Below, piece by piece: positions 37,418 through 45,259 of a DNA stretch of 64,000 nt. A model generated the notes under the pieces. The model saw nothing but the letters and a program-made list of their open reading frames with translations, was not told where the DNA came from and did not search any database. How positions within the stretch are numbered: position 1 is the stretch's first letter; the number at the start of each line of letters is the position of its first letter. This DNA is from Paracoccaceae bacterium (GTDB taxonomy: Bacteria; Pseudomonadota; Alphaproteobacteria; Rhodobacterales; Rhodobacteraceae), in NCBI GenBank assembly GCA_024742405.1, contig JANSYP010000001.1, positions 1,488,001-1,552,000 of the forward strand. The letters are read 5' to 3'. The translations under genes and the position numbers were made by a program.

Positions 37418-38195
37418 CTATCCATGGTTGTTTTGTACCTTTGCTGCCTTCGCGCGCTTTGAATTCCAGCCTTCGGTGTTGCGGCGCCCGGTCGTCTTGT
37501 ATCCGTTCCTGGCGCTGCCGGGTTTGACCCCAGGGTCTGGCGATGCCTTGTCCTGTTCGGCTTTGATGAACTCCAGTACGGCACTGAGCCGCTTATTTTC
37601 GGTTATCGCGGCGTGGGTGACGCGCCGGTCCGGGTTCAGCACTGTGTAGGGCAGGGCGCGCCCCTTCGCGCGGATCTGCACCCGCCCATCAGGCATCTCA
37701 TAGGTGTCTACATAAGTCCCGACGAGCCCGCGGGAGACCTCGTTGAAGTCCAGCTTCAGGCGCTTACGAGCGTATTTGATCGTCAGATCCTTCGAGACAT
37801 AGCGTTTGTCGCGCAGGCAGAGGATCTCGCGCAGCCGGTTCGCCAAATCGCCGGCGAAGCCGGACAATCTACACCGGACGCTCAACAGTGAGCCGGAACG
37901 ACTGTTGTACCGTTCGACAGAGTCTTCAAGGAAGGCGTTTCCATCTTCAATGGACGAGATCCCGGGGAGGCGAAGCTCCTTTGCGAGCCGATTCTGAAGC
38001 GTCTTTCGCCCGCTCGACCCGGCCTTTGGCCCGGCTGCTGTTGGCGCAGAGGATCTCGATGTACCGCTTCAACAGTCGATAGAGTTGGCGACCTGTCATA
38101 GCCAGCATCGCGGCCGCGTTCGCGACGGTCAGTCGACTGTCATCGACCTCTGCCGGAACCTCGATGCGATTCAACTCTCGCTCGTTCATGATCAC
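37418..38195 (-). pseudogene. ISNCY-family transposase remnant with deletion, frameshift and internal inversion
   Basis: Reading on the minus strand from 38195, the N-terminal helix-turn-helix (MNERELNRIEVPAEVDDSRL, then AAMLAMTGRQLYRLLKRY) is typical of ISNCY transposases. It is joined in frame to the late segment IEILCANSSRAKGRVERA, so roughly 190 residues, including the first two catalytic Asp, are missing. A one-base loss near 38003 shifts the frame before LQNRLAKELRLPGISS. Then 37832-37904 is inverted: its plus-strand reading gives RFAKSPAKPDNLHRTLNSEP, exactly the missing transposase piece. Downstream the C-terminal region (REILCLRDKRYVSKDLTIKY to the end) is intact. It cannot encode an active transposase. 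Confidence 0.85.
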
Positions 38196-38815
38196 CCATT
38201 TAATGCACGGTCTCGCTGCTCGTTATCAATGCGGGCGAGAGTGCCATTCCTGCTTTGCGTACGGGCTACATTTTAGCTATGCGGCTACAGCCCTTTAACC
38301 GCCTAAGCAGAATTATGTAAAATAAAGGGTGGGCGCGCGCGGACGATCCATGCTCGACACGGTGTCTGAGCTAACGGCCGCATCCTACTGAAAAGCGACA
38401 AACTCCTCGTGAGTAACAGTTTGATTCAGCCTGGGGACACCAAGGATCATGCGCGATCCAATGCGCATGGGCTTTTGGCAGTCTCGCCCGCACGCTCGGC
38501 AAATGCGCCGCTCGCGAATTTACGCGTCGGGATTTTCGACATGTCCATGCGGGCGTCTTGAGACTCGCCATGGGACTGATCCTGACCTTGATCGTGATCA
38601 CCGCTATCGTCCGTGGTTTCACTTGCGCCCGTTGCGCCCTTTGCCGCCGCGACGGTGCCGATTGCGCAGATGAAGGCTCATCTTTTTCAAACCTGGATCC
38701 GGGTACTGACGGAGGCGTGAGACGCGGCTCGGTTTGAGACCTAAGCCGAGATCACCGGCCAAACAACCAAGTTGCTCGAACCGATACGTGCCGAAACCCA
38801 AATGTTTCTGACTTG
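38196..38815. other. Gene-poor scar downstream of the catabolic operon
   Basis: A 620-bp region with an AT-rich patch at 38260-38330. An 8-bp GCTAACGG at 38370-38377 is inverted relative to CCGTTAGC at 37390-37397 on the other side of the transposase remnant, perhaps what is left of element ends. The only possible gene is a 55-codon frame at 38570. No tRNA, terminator or promoter can be named with confidence. Confidence 0.5.
38570..38737 (+). CDS. Possible small Cys-rich membrane-anchored peptide
   Basis: A 55-aa frame starting ATG with a hydrophobic helix (GLILTLIVITAIV), followed at once by a cysteine cluster of the form C-A-R-C-A-L-C and an acidic, Ser-rich tail. The layout is that of a tail-exposed small membrane protein, but the ribosome-binding site is poor and the region is a scar, so it could be chance. 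Confidence 0.22.
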   Translation: MGLILTLIVITAIVRGFTCARCALCRRDGADCADEGSSFSNLDPGTDGGVRRGSV

Positions 38816-39595
38816 TTAAACGCTCCCGGGCACTGGCATGTCGCGCATCTGGCGCAGCAGTTCGATGAAACCCGCCACCTGGTGCGCGCAGACGGCCTCG
38901 CCTTTTCCGGCGTCGGCGTTGGCGGCATTCCCAACCGTGCCAGCGGGGTTGAGATCGCTGGAAATCCACCCATAGGACGTGGGTCCCACAGGCGAGATTG
39001 CGGTCGTCTCGGCGCTGGAGCGAAAATCTTGCGCGGCCCCCATGTCGACCGTCTCGGGTTGGAAGGCCAGCATCAGTGACGTCTCCACATCGCCACCGTG
39101 AATGCCGAAGCGCAGTTCTTCGGCGGCAAACATGGCCTCGGGATGGCCAAAGCCGCTCCACTGGCATTTCACTGCCAGAAGGTCCGCCTGCACCCGCAGC
39201 TCCCGCGCGAGGATCGAGATCAGGTCGAGATTGCCGCCATGAGAATTGACGATGACAATCTTGCGCAGACCTGCAAGTGCCACGCTGAGACCGATCTCGA
39301 CCCAGGCGCGCAGAGCCACTTCAGCGCTCAGTGTCAGCGTGCCGGGCGCGTACAGATGTTCATTCGATTTGCCCACCGCTTGAACCGGCAGAATGAGCGG
39401 GTGGAGGTCTTCGGGACAGACCGCTCGAAAATGCGCCAGCATGCCTTGGGCGATCATCGTGTCGGTGCCCACCGGCAGATGGGGTCCGTGCTGCTCGATC
39501 GCCGCCGTCGGCAGAACCGCGATGGTCCGCTCCGGGTCCAGGCCTGTGAACTCTGCGCTGCGAAACTCCGCCCAGTCGAGCCGACGCCTGCTCAC
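38816..39595 (-). CDS. Creatininase-family amidohydrolase
   Basis: A 259-aa cytoplasmic hydrolase. The creatininase metal site is visible: AAIEQHGPHLPVGTDTMIAQ (Glu, His, Asp ligands), VNSHGGN near the middle, and GIHGGDVETSLML, where family members usually have HAGxxETS. Related enzymes open creatinine, deformylate pyrimidine intermediates or hydrolyse cyclic amides. The GTG at 39595 is supported by AGGAG 8 nt upstream and overlaps the upstream stop by 4 bp. It is the last gene of the eight-gene catabolic operon; the chemistry suggests opening of a cyclic amide, but the substrate is unknown. Confidence 0.85.
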   Translation of the reverse strand: MSRRRLDWAEFRSAEFTGLDPERTIAVLPTAAIEQHGPHLPVGTDTMIAQGMLAHFRAVCPEDLHPLILPVQAVGKSNEHLYAPGTLTLSAEVALRAWVEIGLSVALAGLRKIVIVNSHGGNLDLISILARELRVQADLLAVKCQWSGFGHPEAMFAAEELRFGIHGGDVETSLMLAFQPETVDMGAAQDFRSSAETTAISPVGPTSYGWISSDLNPAGTVGNAANADAGKGEAVCAHQVAGFIELLRQMRDMPVPGSV

Positions 39596-40266
39596 CCGCG
39601 CGCTCCTGCAGTGCCGTCTCCCGCGGCGCCAAGCTTTGGTATCCGTGTGCGGGAAAGGAGCCCGCGTGGCTCGGACAGCAGCCCATCCATTTTCGTGCCG
39701 ACCCGAGCAAGATGGGTTGTGCGGCTCTTTGGCGTGGAGCTGTCCATCCGGTAGTGGGCCGCGAACCGCTTGCGGCATCTTTGCGAACACAGAATGCCAA
39801 GGCCGCGCAACAGCGTGCGCCGCCCGGGCGCGCCGACCAGAGCCGTCAGACCCCGGCTTGCGCCACAGGTGGTGAAGACGCCCAACCGCGAAATGTGGCG
39901 CAGTCCAGGCCGGATATCCGGACCGGCGTCATCGGGCATGTGAAACGCAACACCGGGCAGCAGAACCCTATCGAGCCACCCCTTCAGCATCGCCGGCAGC
40001 CCGTACCACCAGGTCGGATATATGAAGATCAGCGTGTCGCACCAGCGCACCTTGGCAACCTCGTCACAGACCGGATCGGCATTCTCGGCGCAACTCAGGT
40101 AACGATCGAGATCGGAGCCGCTCAGCACCGGCTGGAAGGCACTGCGATACAGATCGCTGATCCGGATCTCGGCCCCCGCATCGCGCAGTTTGCTCAGTAC
40201 AACATCGAGGACAGCCGCATTGTAGCTGTCGGTTTTGGGGTGGCAGAACACAACCAGTGCACGCAC
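39592..40266 (-). CDS. Flavodoxin-fold NAD(P)H oxidoreductase (copy 1)
   Basis: A 224-aa protein of the NAD(P)H:quinone oxidoreductase/KefF-MdaB family. The FMN phosphate site is FCHPKTDSYNAAVLD, and the flavin/quinone loop is FIYPTWWYGLPAMLKGWLDR followed by VLLPGVAF. The GTG start at 40266 has GGAGG 9 nt upstream. Immediately upstream is a second member of the same family (1 bp between genes). It would transfer two electrons from NAD(P)H to a quinone-like or N-heterocyclic substrate. Confidence 0.86.
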   Translation of the reverse strand: MRALVVFCHPKTDSYNAAVLDVVLSKLRDAGAEIRISDLYRSAFQPVLSGSDLDRYLSCAENADPVCDEVAKVRWCDTLIFIYPTWWYGLPAMLKGWLDRVLLPGVAFHMPDDAGPDIRPGLRHISRLGVFTTCGASRGLTALVGAPGRRTLLRGLGILCSQRCRKRFAAHYRMDSSTPKSRTTHLARVGTKMDGLLSEPRGLLSRTRIPKLGAAGDGTAGARG

Positions 40267-40267
40267 G

Positions 40268-40852
40268 TCAGAAGGCCTCCATCTCTTGGCCCACCCTCTG
40301 GAGGAACTGGCCTCGCTTTTCCTCACTCACACGATTCATGTCGTACAGCGCCAAATACTTCAGGATTTGCGGACGGCAGACATGCCAAACGGCTCTCTTG
40401 ACGCAGCGCCGCGGCGGGTCGCCCACCATCAGCGCGCGCATCCGGGTGCCGCCATAGGTCGTCACCGCGGCAAGCCGCCGGATGTGGGTCAGGTTCGGCA
40501 CGACCTTTCCCGCTTCGAGCCGAAAAGACACGCCCGGCAGGAACACCCGATCTAGGAACCCCTTGAGGATCGCGGGGTAGCCGAAATTCCACACCGGGAA
40601 GACCATGACGAGCGCCTCGGCCGCGCGCAACCGGTCGACATACGCCTGCACAGGCGTGATGTTCGTGGGCTGGTCATGATATCCGCGGCGCTCGGTCTCA
40701 CTCAACACCGGGTCGAACCTCTCAGCATAAAGATCGCAATCGTCGACCTCCCACCCGGAGTCAGAGAGACGATCCACGACGGTCCGGTGGAGCGCCGCGT
40801 TGAAGCTCTCCGGACAGGGATGCGCGGCCAGGACAAGCGCGCGCCGCGTCAT
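40268..40852 (-). CDS. Flavodoxin-fold NAD(P)H oxidoreductase (copy 2)
   Basis: A 194-aa paralogue of the next gene. AAHPCPESFNAALHRTVVD binds FMN phosphate, and FPVWNFGYPAILKGFLDRVF is the active-site loop. The start ATG at 40852 follows the FAD oxidase stop by 28 bp. Two adjacent, related flavoproteins suggest a tandem duplication with specialisation, or a heterodimer. Confidence 0.85.
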   Translation of the reverse strand: MTRRALVLAAHPCPESFNAALHRTVVDRLSDSGWEVDDCDLYAERFDPVLSETERRGYHDQPTNITPVQAYVDRLRAAEALVMVFPVWNFGYPAILKGFLDRVFLPGVSFRLEAGKVVPNLTHIRRLAAVTTYGGTRMRALMVGDPPRRCVKRAVWHVCRPQILKYLALYDMNRVSEEKRGQFLQRVGQEMEAF

Positions 40853-40880
40853 GGGATCTGCCTGAGGTTTAGCGCGCAAC

Positions 40881-42284
40881 TCATTCCGCAGCCTGGATTT
40901 TCGGGTACGAGTACATCCGGTCAAAGCGCCAGTCGGGATCGTCCCAGGCGATCATCTTGCCGGGGTTCAGCAATCCTTTGGGATCGGCCTCGCGCTTGAA
41001 GGCGAGCTGGCGATCATCGACGGTTTGACGTCCGCCCTCCTCCAGCGTGTAGCGGTGCGGGTTGAAGATCATCGCGCCCATGTCTTCATGGATGCGAATG
41101 ATTTCGTCGAGCCGCTGCTCGGTCGTGAACTTCACCATGGACAAGCCGGCGAACATGCATTTGCCCTGCTCTTTCAGCAGTTCCAGATGCTGCATCACCT
41201 CGCCCCCGGGAAAGGCCCCGCGGATCCTTTCGATCGTCTCCAGATGATCGGGAAATCCGTAGCGCACCTGCAGATAGGTGATCGACGGATCGACCTTGAG
41301 TGCGCGAAGCGTCGTGTGATTCCAGCCGTACTCGAACACCGGGCCCGGCTCGCGGTCCCAGTTCGGCGCATCCGACCGCCAGATGGGTTTTGCCTCCGGC
41401 CGCCTGGCGAGGAAGGTCTCGAACGCGTCCATCGCATGGGGTGCCACCATCAGCCCGATCAGATGGTCGGTTGGCGCGACATGAGGGCGGACGCGTTGGA
41501 AGTAGTCATGCGCGATGGGCGCCTCATAGACGCTGGCCAACTTGATTAGGATGCCGTCTTCGTTGCCGAGATCGTTGGCGAGCTGTGCTGCCGCGGCAAA
41601 GTCTTCCATGGCAACGAAAATCTCGACCCAGTCGTAATGCGGCGCGAGCGGGATCTCGAGCTCGGTGATGATCCCGTTCGTGCCGTACGCGTGGGAGACG
41701 CGGGCCAACTCCTCGCCGCGGAACTCCAGCACGCGCGGTTCGGCCTCCATCGTCACGACCCGCAGACGAATGATGTTGCCGAGATCACGCAAGCTGCCCC
41801 AGGTACAGGAGCCTACGCCGCCCGATCCCCCGGCGATGAAACCGCCAATGGTCGCCGTCGCCCAGGTCGAGGAAAACATGCGGATCTCCTGGCCGCTCTG
41901 GGCGATGCAGGCCGCGTCGAGATCCTTCAGCAGACAGCCGGGCTCCACGACCACCCTGCCCGGCGCAACGTCGCGGACCTTGTCCATATGGCGCAAATGC
42001 ATGACGCAGCCGCCGGCCAGCGGCATGGCCTGACCGTAGTTGCCGGTCCCTGCCCCGCGGGTCGTGACCGGACAGTCATGCGCGTAACAGACCTTCAGGA
42101 TCTCGATGACCTCCGCCTCGCTTCGCGGGCTCACGACGAAATCCGCGACGACATGGTCCAGACGTTCCTTGAGCACCGGCGAATACCAGAAGAAATCCCG
42201 GCTCTTGGATTTGATGGCGGCCGCCTTCTCCTCGATATCAAGATGGGACAGGGCGGCCTTGGCGGCGGCGACATTGTCTTTCAT
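40881..42284 (-). CDS. FAD-binding oxidoreductase (GlcD/PCMH type)
   Basis: A 467-aa flavoenzyme. The PCMH-type FAD domain has VVSPRSEAEVIEILKVC and the pyrophosphate loop TTRGAGTGNYGQAMPLAG near residue 85, then FIAGGSGGVGS. The C-terminal FAD-linked oxidase cap ends with DPKGLLNPGKMI. Such enzymes oxidise hydroxy acids and many other small substrates. It is co-transcribed with the cytosine-deaminase-like gene (4-bp overlap). Confidence 0.87.
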   Translation of the reverse strand: MKDNVAAAKAALSHLDIEEKAAAIKSKSRDFFWYSPVLKERLDHVVADFVVSPRSEAEVIEILKVCYAHDCPVTTRGAGTGNYGQAMPLAGGCVMHLRHMDKVRDVAPGRVVVEPGCLLKDLDAACIAQSGQEIRMFSSTWATATIGGFIAGGSGGVGSCTWGSLRDLGNIIRLRVVTMEAEPRVLEFRGEELARVSHAYGTNGIITELEIPLAPHYDWVEIFVAMEDFAAAAQLANDLGNEDGILIKLASVYEAPIAHDYFQRVRPHVAPTDHLIGLMVAPHAMDAFETFLARRPEAKPIWRSDAPNWDREPGPVFEYGWNHTTLRALKVDPSITYLQVRYGFPDHLETIERIRGAFPGGEVMQHLELLKEQGKCMFAGLSMVKFTTEQRLDEIIRIHEDMGAMIFNPHRYTLEEGGRQTVDDRQLAFKREADPKGLLNPGKMIAWDDPDWRFDRMYSYPKIQAAE

Positions 42285-43564
42285 GGGGTCTCCATCAGGT
42301 CGTCGAGCTCCGAATAGTCGGGCAGCGTCCGATCAATCACCCTGCCCTGCCGCACCACGATACGGTCGCTCTGCGGTCTGGCAAAGAGTTCCGTCCAGCT
42401 TCGCGCGCGGCAGATGACCAGATCCGCTGGTGCACCGGGCGCGAGGCTTGGGGCGTCGAAACCGCAGGCCTTGGCCGGGTTCAGCGTGAAGGCGCGCGAC
42501 CAGTCTTCGTCGGAATGGTCGAGATGGCCGATCCGGGTTGCCTCGCGCAGCACTTCGATCATGTCGAGATCGCCATAGGCGTAGAAGGGATCGCGCGTGT
42601 TGTCGGAGGCGAAGCTCACATTCACGCCCCGGTCTTTCAACTCATGGACCAACGTTATTCCGCGCCAGCGCGGCGTGCGGTGGCCCATGCCCTTGTCGGT
42701 CAGTCCACGGTCCTGCAGGTAGAGATTGCACATGGGCAGACTCACGACATGGAGCCCCGCGCGCGCAACCAGATCCATGGTGCGATTGGCCTCCGCCGGA
42801 TCCTGCACGGCGAGCGAGGTGCAGTGCCCGACGACAACCTTGCCCTGAAACCCGGTCTCCAGCACCACTTGCGCGATCTCGCGCAGGGTCGCCGTGCCCG
42901 GGTCACTGGTCTCGTCCACGTGAAAGTCAGCGTCCAAGCCCTTGGCTTCGCAGAGTGAAAAGAAGTGGCGAAGCCGATCCGGCAGATCCCAGCTCGGATT
43001 GGTGACGAGCCCGAGCACGCCGCCACTCGCAGCCACGATGTCGGCAATCGCATCGATGTCGCCGCCGGGTTCGCACAGGCCCGCATGGACCAGATTGACG
43101 GCCTGCAGGTCGATCCTGCCGCGCCATGTCTCCCGAAGTTCGCGGAACAGCGGCCAGGAGATCCTATCTTGCGGGGGGATGCTGTCCAGATGGGTCCGGA
43201 TCGCCTTGGTGCCGTGGGCATAGGCACAGCGCAGGGCGAACTCCATCCGCCGCCGCACGTCCTTTGCCGACCAATGCGCGGCCCGATCCTCGCCCACCGT
43301 GGTCAGCGCCCCCATGAAGGTGCCGTCGGGATTGCTGGCGCGCGGCCAGATATGACCCTTGTCGAGATGGGTGTGCATGTCGACGAAACAGGGAAAGACC
43401 ATCGCGCCCTTCAGGTCGATACGCTGGCCGGGCTTATCCGTGATCCGGCCGTCCGCCAGATGCAGATCGGTGCGCAGCAAATCGCCCGCCTGCCCCATGA
43501 GGCAGGCCGGAACGCAGGCATTGGCCAGTGTAACCGGACCATCGGGCAAGTCTTGGAGATGCAT
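42281..43564 (-). CDS. Cytosine-deaminase-like amidohydrolase
   Basis: A 427-aa metal-dependent hydrolase of the CodA branch of the amidohydrolase superfamily and the same length as E. coli CodA. Metal-site motifs are FVDMHTHLDKGH near residue 65, RTHLDS, FHVDETSDPG, VVGHCTSLAV and FASDNTRDPFYAYGD (Asp ligand). It should deaminate an N-heterocycle such as a pyrimidine or triazine; the exact substrate is open. The ATG shares one base with the permease stop (TGATG). Confidence 0.85.
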   Translation of the reverse strand: MHLQDLPDGPVTLANACVPACLMGQAGDLLRTDLHLADGRITDKPGQRIDLKGAMVFPCFVDMHTHLDKGHIWPRASNPDGTFMGALTTVGEDRAAHWSAKDVRRRMEFALRCAYAHGTKAIRTHLDSIPPQDRISWPLFRELRETWRGRIDLQAVNLVHAGLCEPGGDIDAIADIVAASGGVLGLVTNPSWDLPDRLRHFFSLCEAKGLDADFHVDETSDPGTATLREIAQVVLETGFQGKVVVGHCTSLAVQDPAEANRTMDLVARAGLHVVSLPMCNLYLQDRGLTDKGMGHRTPRWRGITLVHELKDRGVNVSFASDNTRDPFYAYGDLDMIEVLREATRIGHLDHSDEDWSRAFTLNPAKACGFDAPSLAPGAPADLVICRARSWTELFARPQSDRIVVRQGRVIDRTLPDYSELDDLMETP

Positions 43565-44421
43565 CAGTTTTCCCGCTTTATGGCGCTTTCGTGCCACTTG
43601 TGCAGAAGTGCGTAGCTCAGCACCGAAAGGGCCGCGAAAATGAAGACCCCCATGGCGGCGATCATCGACAGGGCCGCGAACATCCGCGCGATGTTCAGGC
43701 GGTAGCCGGCCTCCTGGATACGTGCGGCAAGGCCCGCGCCGACGCCACCGGTACCCGCGACAAGTTCTGCCACCACGGCGCCGATCAGGCTGAGCCCACC
43801 GGCGATCTTGAGCCCGCCCAGGAAGTAGGGCAGCGCCGACGGCAGTTGCAGCATCCAGAGCTGCTGCCAACGCGTGGCGCCGTAGATCTTGTAGAGATCG
43901 CGCAGATTGTGATCGACCGACTTGAGCCCCAGCGTTGTCGAGCTGAGCACCGGAAAGAACGCCACGATCCAGGCGCAGAGCAGCATGCCCACGGTCTTGT
44001 TCTCGACATAGATGAAGATCAACGGCGCGATGGCGACGACCGGAGTGACCTGCAGGATGACCGCATAGGGATAGAGCGACATCTCCACCAGTTTCGACTG
44101 ATCGAACAGGATCGCGAGCCCTGCCCCGCCGATCACCGCGAGGATGAGCGCGAGGATCGTCGTTTTCGCAGTCAGCAGTGCCGCTTCGTAGAGGATGCTC
44201 CAGTCCCCTGTGAGACTGGCCCAAACCCGGCCGGGGCCGGGCAGGATGTAGTGGGGGATCTCGTTCCAGACGACGATCCGGTCCCAGAGCCAGATCGCGA
44301 GCACCATGACCAGAACGGGCAATGTGTAGCGCGCAATCTGTTCCAGCCGCCTGCGCCGCGCCCTCTGGCGTTCTTCAACATCGACCGGGGCGGTGACGGG
44401 GCTGTTGTCTGCTAGGCTCAT
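43564..44421 (-). CDS. ABC transporter permease (nitrate/taurine/NMT1-type)
   Basis: A 285-aa inner-membrane permease with about six helices. The coupling motif is IYGATRWQQLWMLQLPSALPYF near residue 185. The N-terminal ~30 residues are charged and cytoplasmic. It starts TGATG-coupled to the ATPase. This is the SsuC/TauC/ThiX-type permease. Confidence 0.9.
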   Translation of the reverse strand: MSLADNSPVTAPVDVEERQRARRRRLEQIARYTLPVLVMVLAIWLWDRIVVWNEIPHYILPGPGRVWASLTGDWSILYEAALLTAKTTILALILAVIGGAGLAILFDQSKLVEMSLYPYAVILQVTPVVAIAPLIFIYVENKTVGMLLCAWIVAFFPVLSSTTLGLKSVDHNLRDLYKIYGATRWQQLWMLQLPSALPYFLGGLKIAGGLSLIGAVVAELVAGTGGVGAGLAARIQEAGYRLNIARMFAALSMIAAMGVFIFAALSVLSYALLHKWHESAIKREN

Positions 44422-45200
44422 CACCTGTCTCCCATGGCGCGGTGCAGCGCGTCGGATGTGGCCCGGCAATAGCCCGCATACTCCGCAGAGGTACGGAACT
44501 CTTCGCCCCGTGGATAGGGCGCGTCCACATGCAATTCCTCGATCACGCGTCCGGGCCGCGCGGCCATGACGATGATCCGGTCGGACAGAAAAACCGACTC
44601 CCACACCGAATGCGTCACGAAAATCACCGTGCAGCCGATCTTGGCCTTCAGCTCCAACAGGTCGTTATTGAGTTTGTGGCGGGTGATCTCGTCGAGCGCG
44701 GCAAAGGGTTCGTCCATCAGAATCAGGCGCGGATGGGTCGCCATGGCCCGCGCGATGGACACACGCATCTTCATTCCGCCGGACAGTTCGCGGGGATAGG
44801 CGTTCTGGAACTGCTCCAGCCCGACGAGGCGGAGCACCTCGAGGATCTCGTCCTTGACACTGCCATAGGGCTGCCGTCGCAGGCGAAAGGGCAGATAGAC
44901 ATTTTCCACCACCGTGGCCCAGGGCATGAGCGTGGGTTCCTGAAACACGATGCCCAGATCGTCCTGGCTCTGTCCGCCGGCCCACTCGATCCGTCCCGCG
45001 GTCGGCGATATCAGGCCTGAAATGAGCCGCAGCGCCGTGGACTTGCCGCAGCCCGACGGGCCGAGAAGCGAGATGAAATCGCCATGGTTCACCGACAGCG
45101 TCATACCATCGAGCGCGACGACGTCGCGCCCGAAGGTCTTGTTTATACCCGCCATCCTCAGAACCGGAGGACGGCTGTCCAACGGGGTTGTTTGCAGCAT
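44421..45200 (-). CDS. ABC transporter ATPase (nitrate/taurine/NMT1-type)
   Basis: A 259-aa ATPase with Walker [14 protein letters not shown], the Q-loop FQEPTLMPW, signature LSGGMKMRVSIARA and Walker B LILMDEPFAALDE, then FVTHSVWESVFLSDR. The SGGM signature is typical of the SsuB/TauB/ThiZ group. Start ATG at 45200 follows GAGAGG. A hairpin separates it from the solute-binding gene. Confidence 0.92.
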   Translation of the reverse strand: MLQTTPLDSRPPVLRMAGINKTFGRDVVALDGMTLSVNHGDFISLLGPSGCGKSTALRLISGLISPTAGRIEWAGGQSQDDLGIVFQEPTLMPWATVVENVYLPFRLRRQPYGSVKDEILEVLRLVGLEQFQNAYPRELSGGMKMRVSIARAMATHPRLILMDEPFAALDEITRHKLNNDLLELKAKIGCTVIFVTHSVWESVFLSDRIIVMAARPGRVIEELHVDAPYPRGEEFRTSAEYAGYCRATSDALHRAMGDR

Positions 45201-45216
45201 GCGGCCCTCTCTTCTC

Positions 45217-45252
45217 TGAGCCGGGCGTACGCACCGCACCCCGCCCGGCTCA
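45217..45252 (-). promoter_or_regulatory. Intercistronic hairpin between the NMT1-type binding protein gene and the ATPase gene
   Basis: A perfect 11-bp inverted repeat (45217-45227 and 45242-45252) with a 14-nt loop fills most of the 59-bp gap between the solute-binding protein stop and the ATPase start. No U-run follows, so RNA stabilisation or partial attenuation is more likely than termination. Confidence 0.72.
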
Positions 45253-45259
45253 GGTGCGC

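Noticed and set aside
36840-38443. Near-identical 11-bp sequences (GGAGACACCAA and GGGGACACCAA) flanking the scar, as possible attachment sites
   Set aside because: Too short, one mismatch, and neither is in a recognisable tRNA; chance is likely.
38415-38445. A tRNA 3'-end-like sequence ending ACACCA
   Set aside because: The T-loop lacks the conserved TTCRA and there is no cloverleaf upstream.
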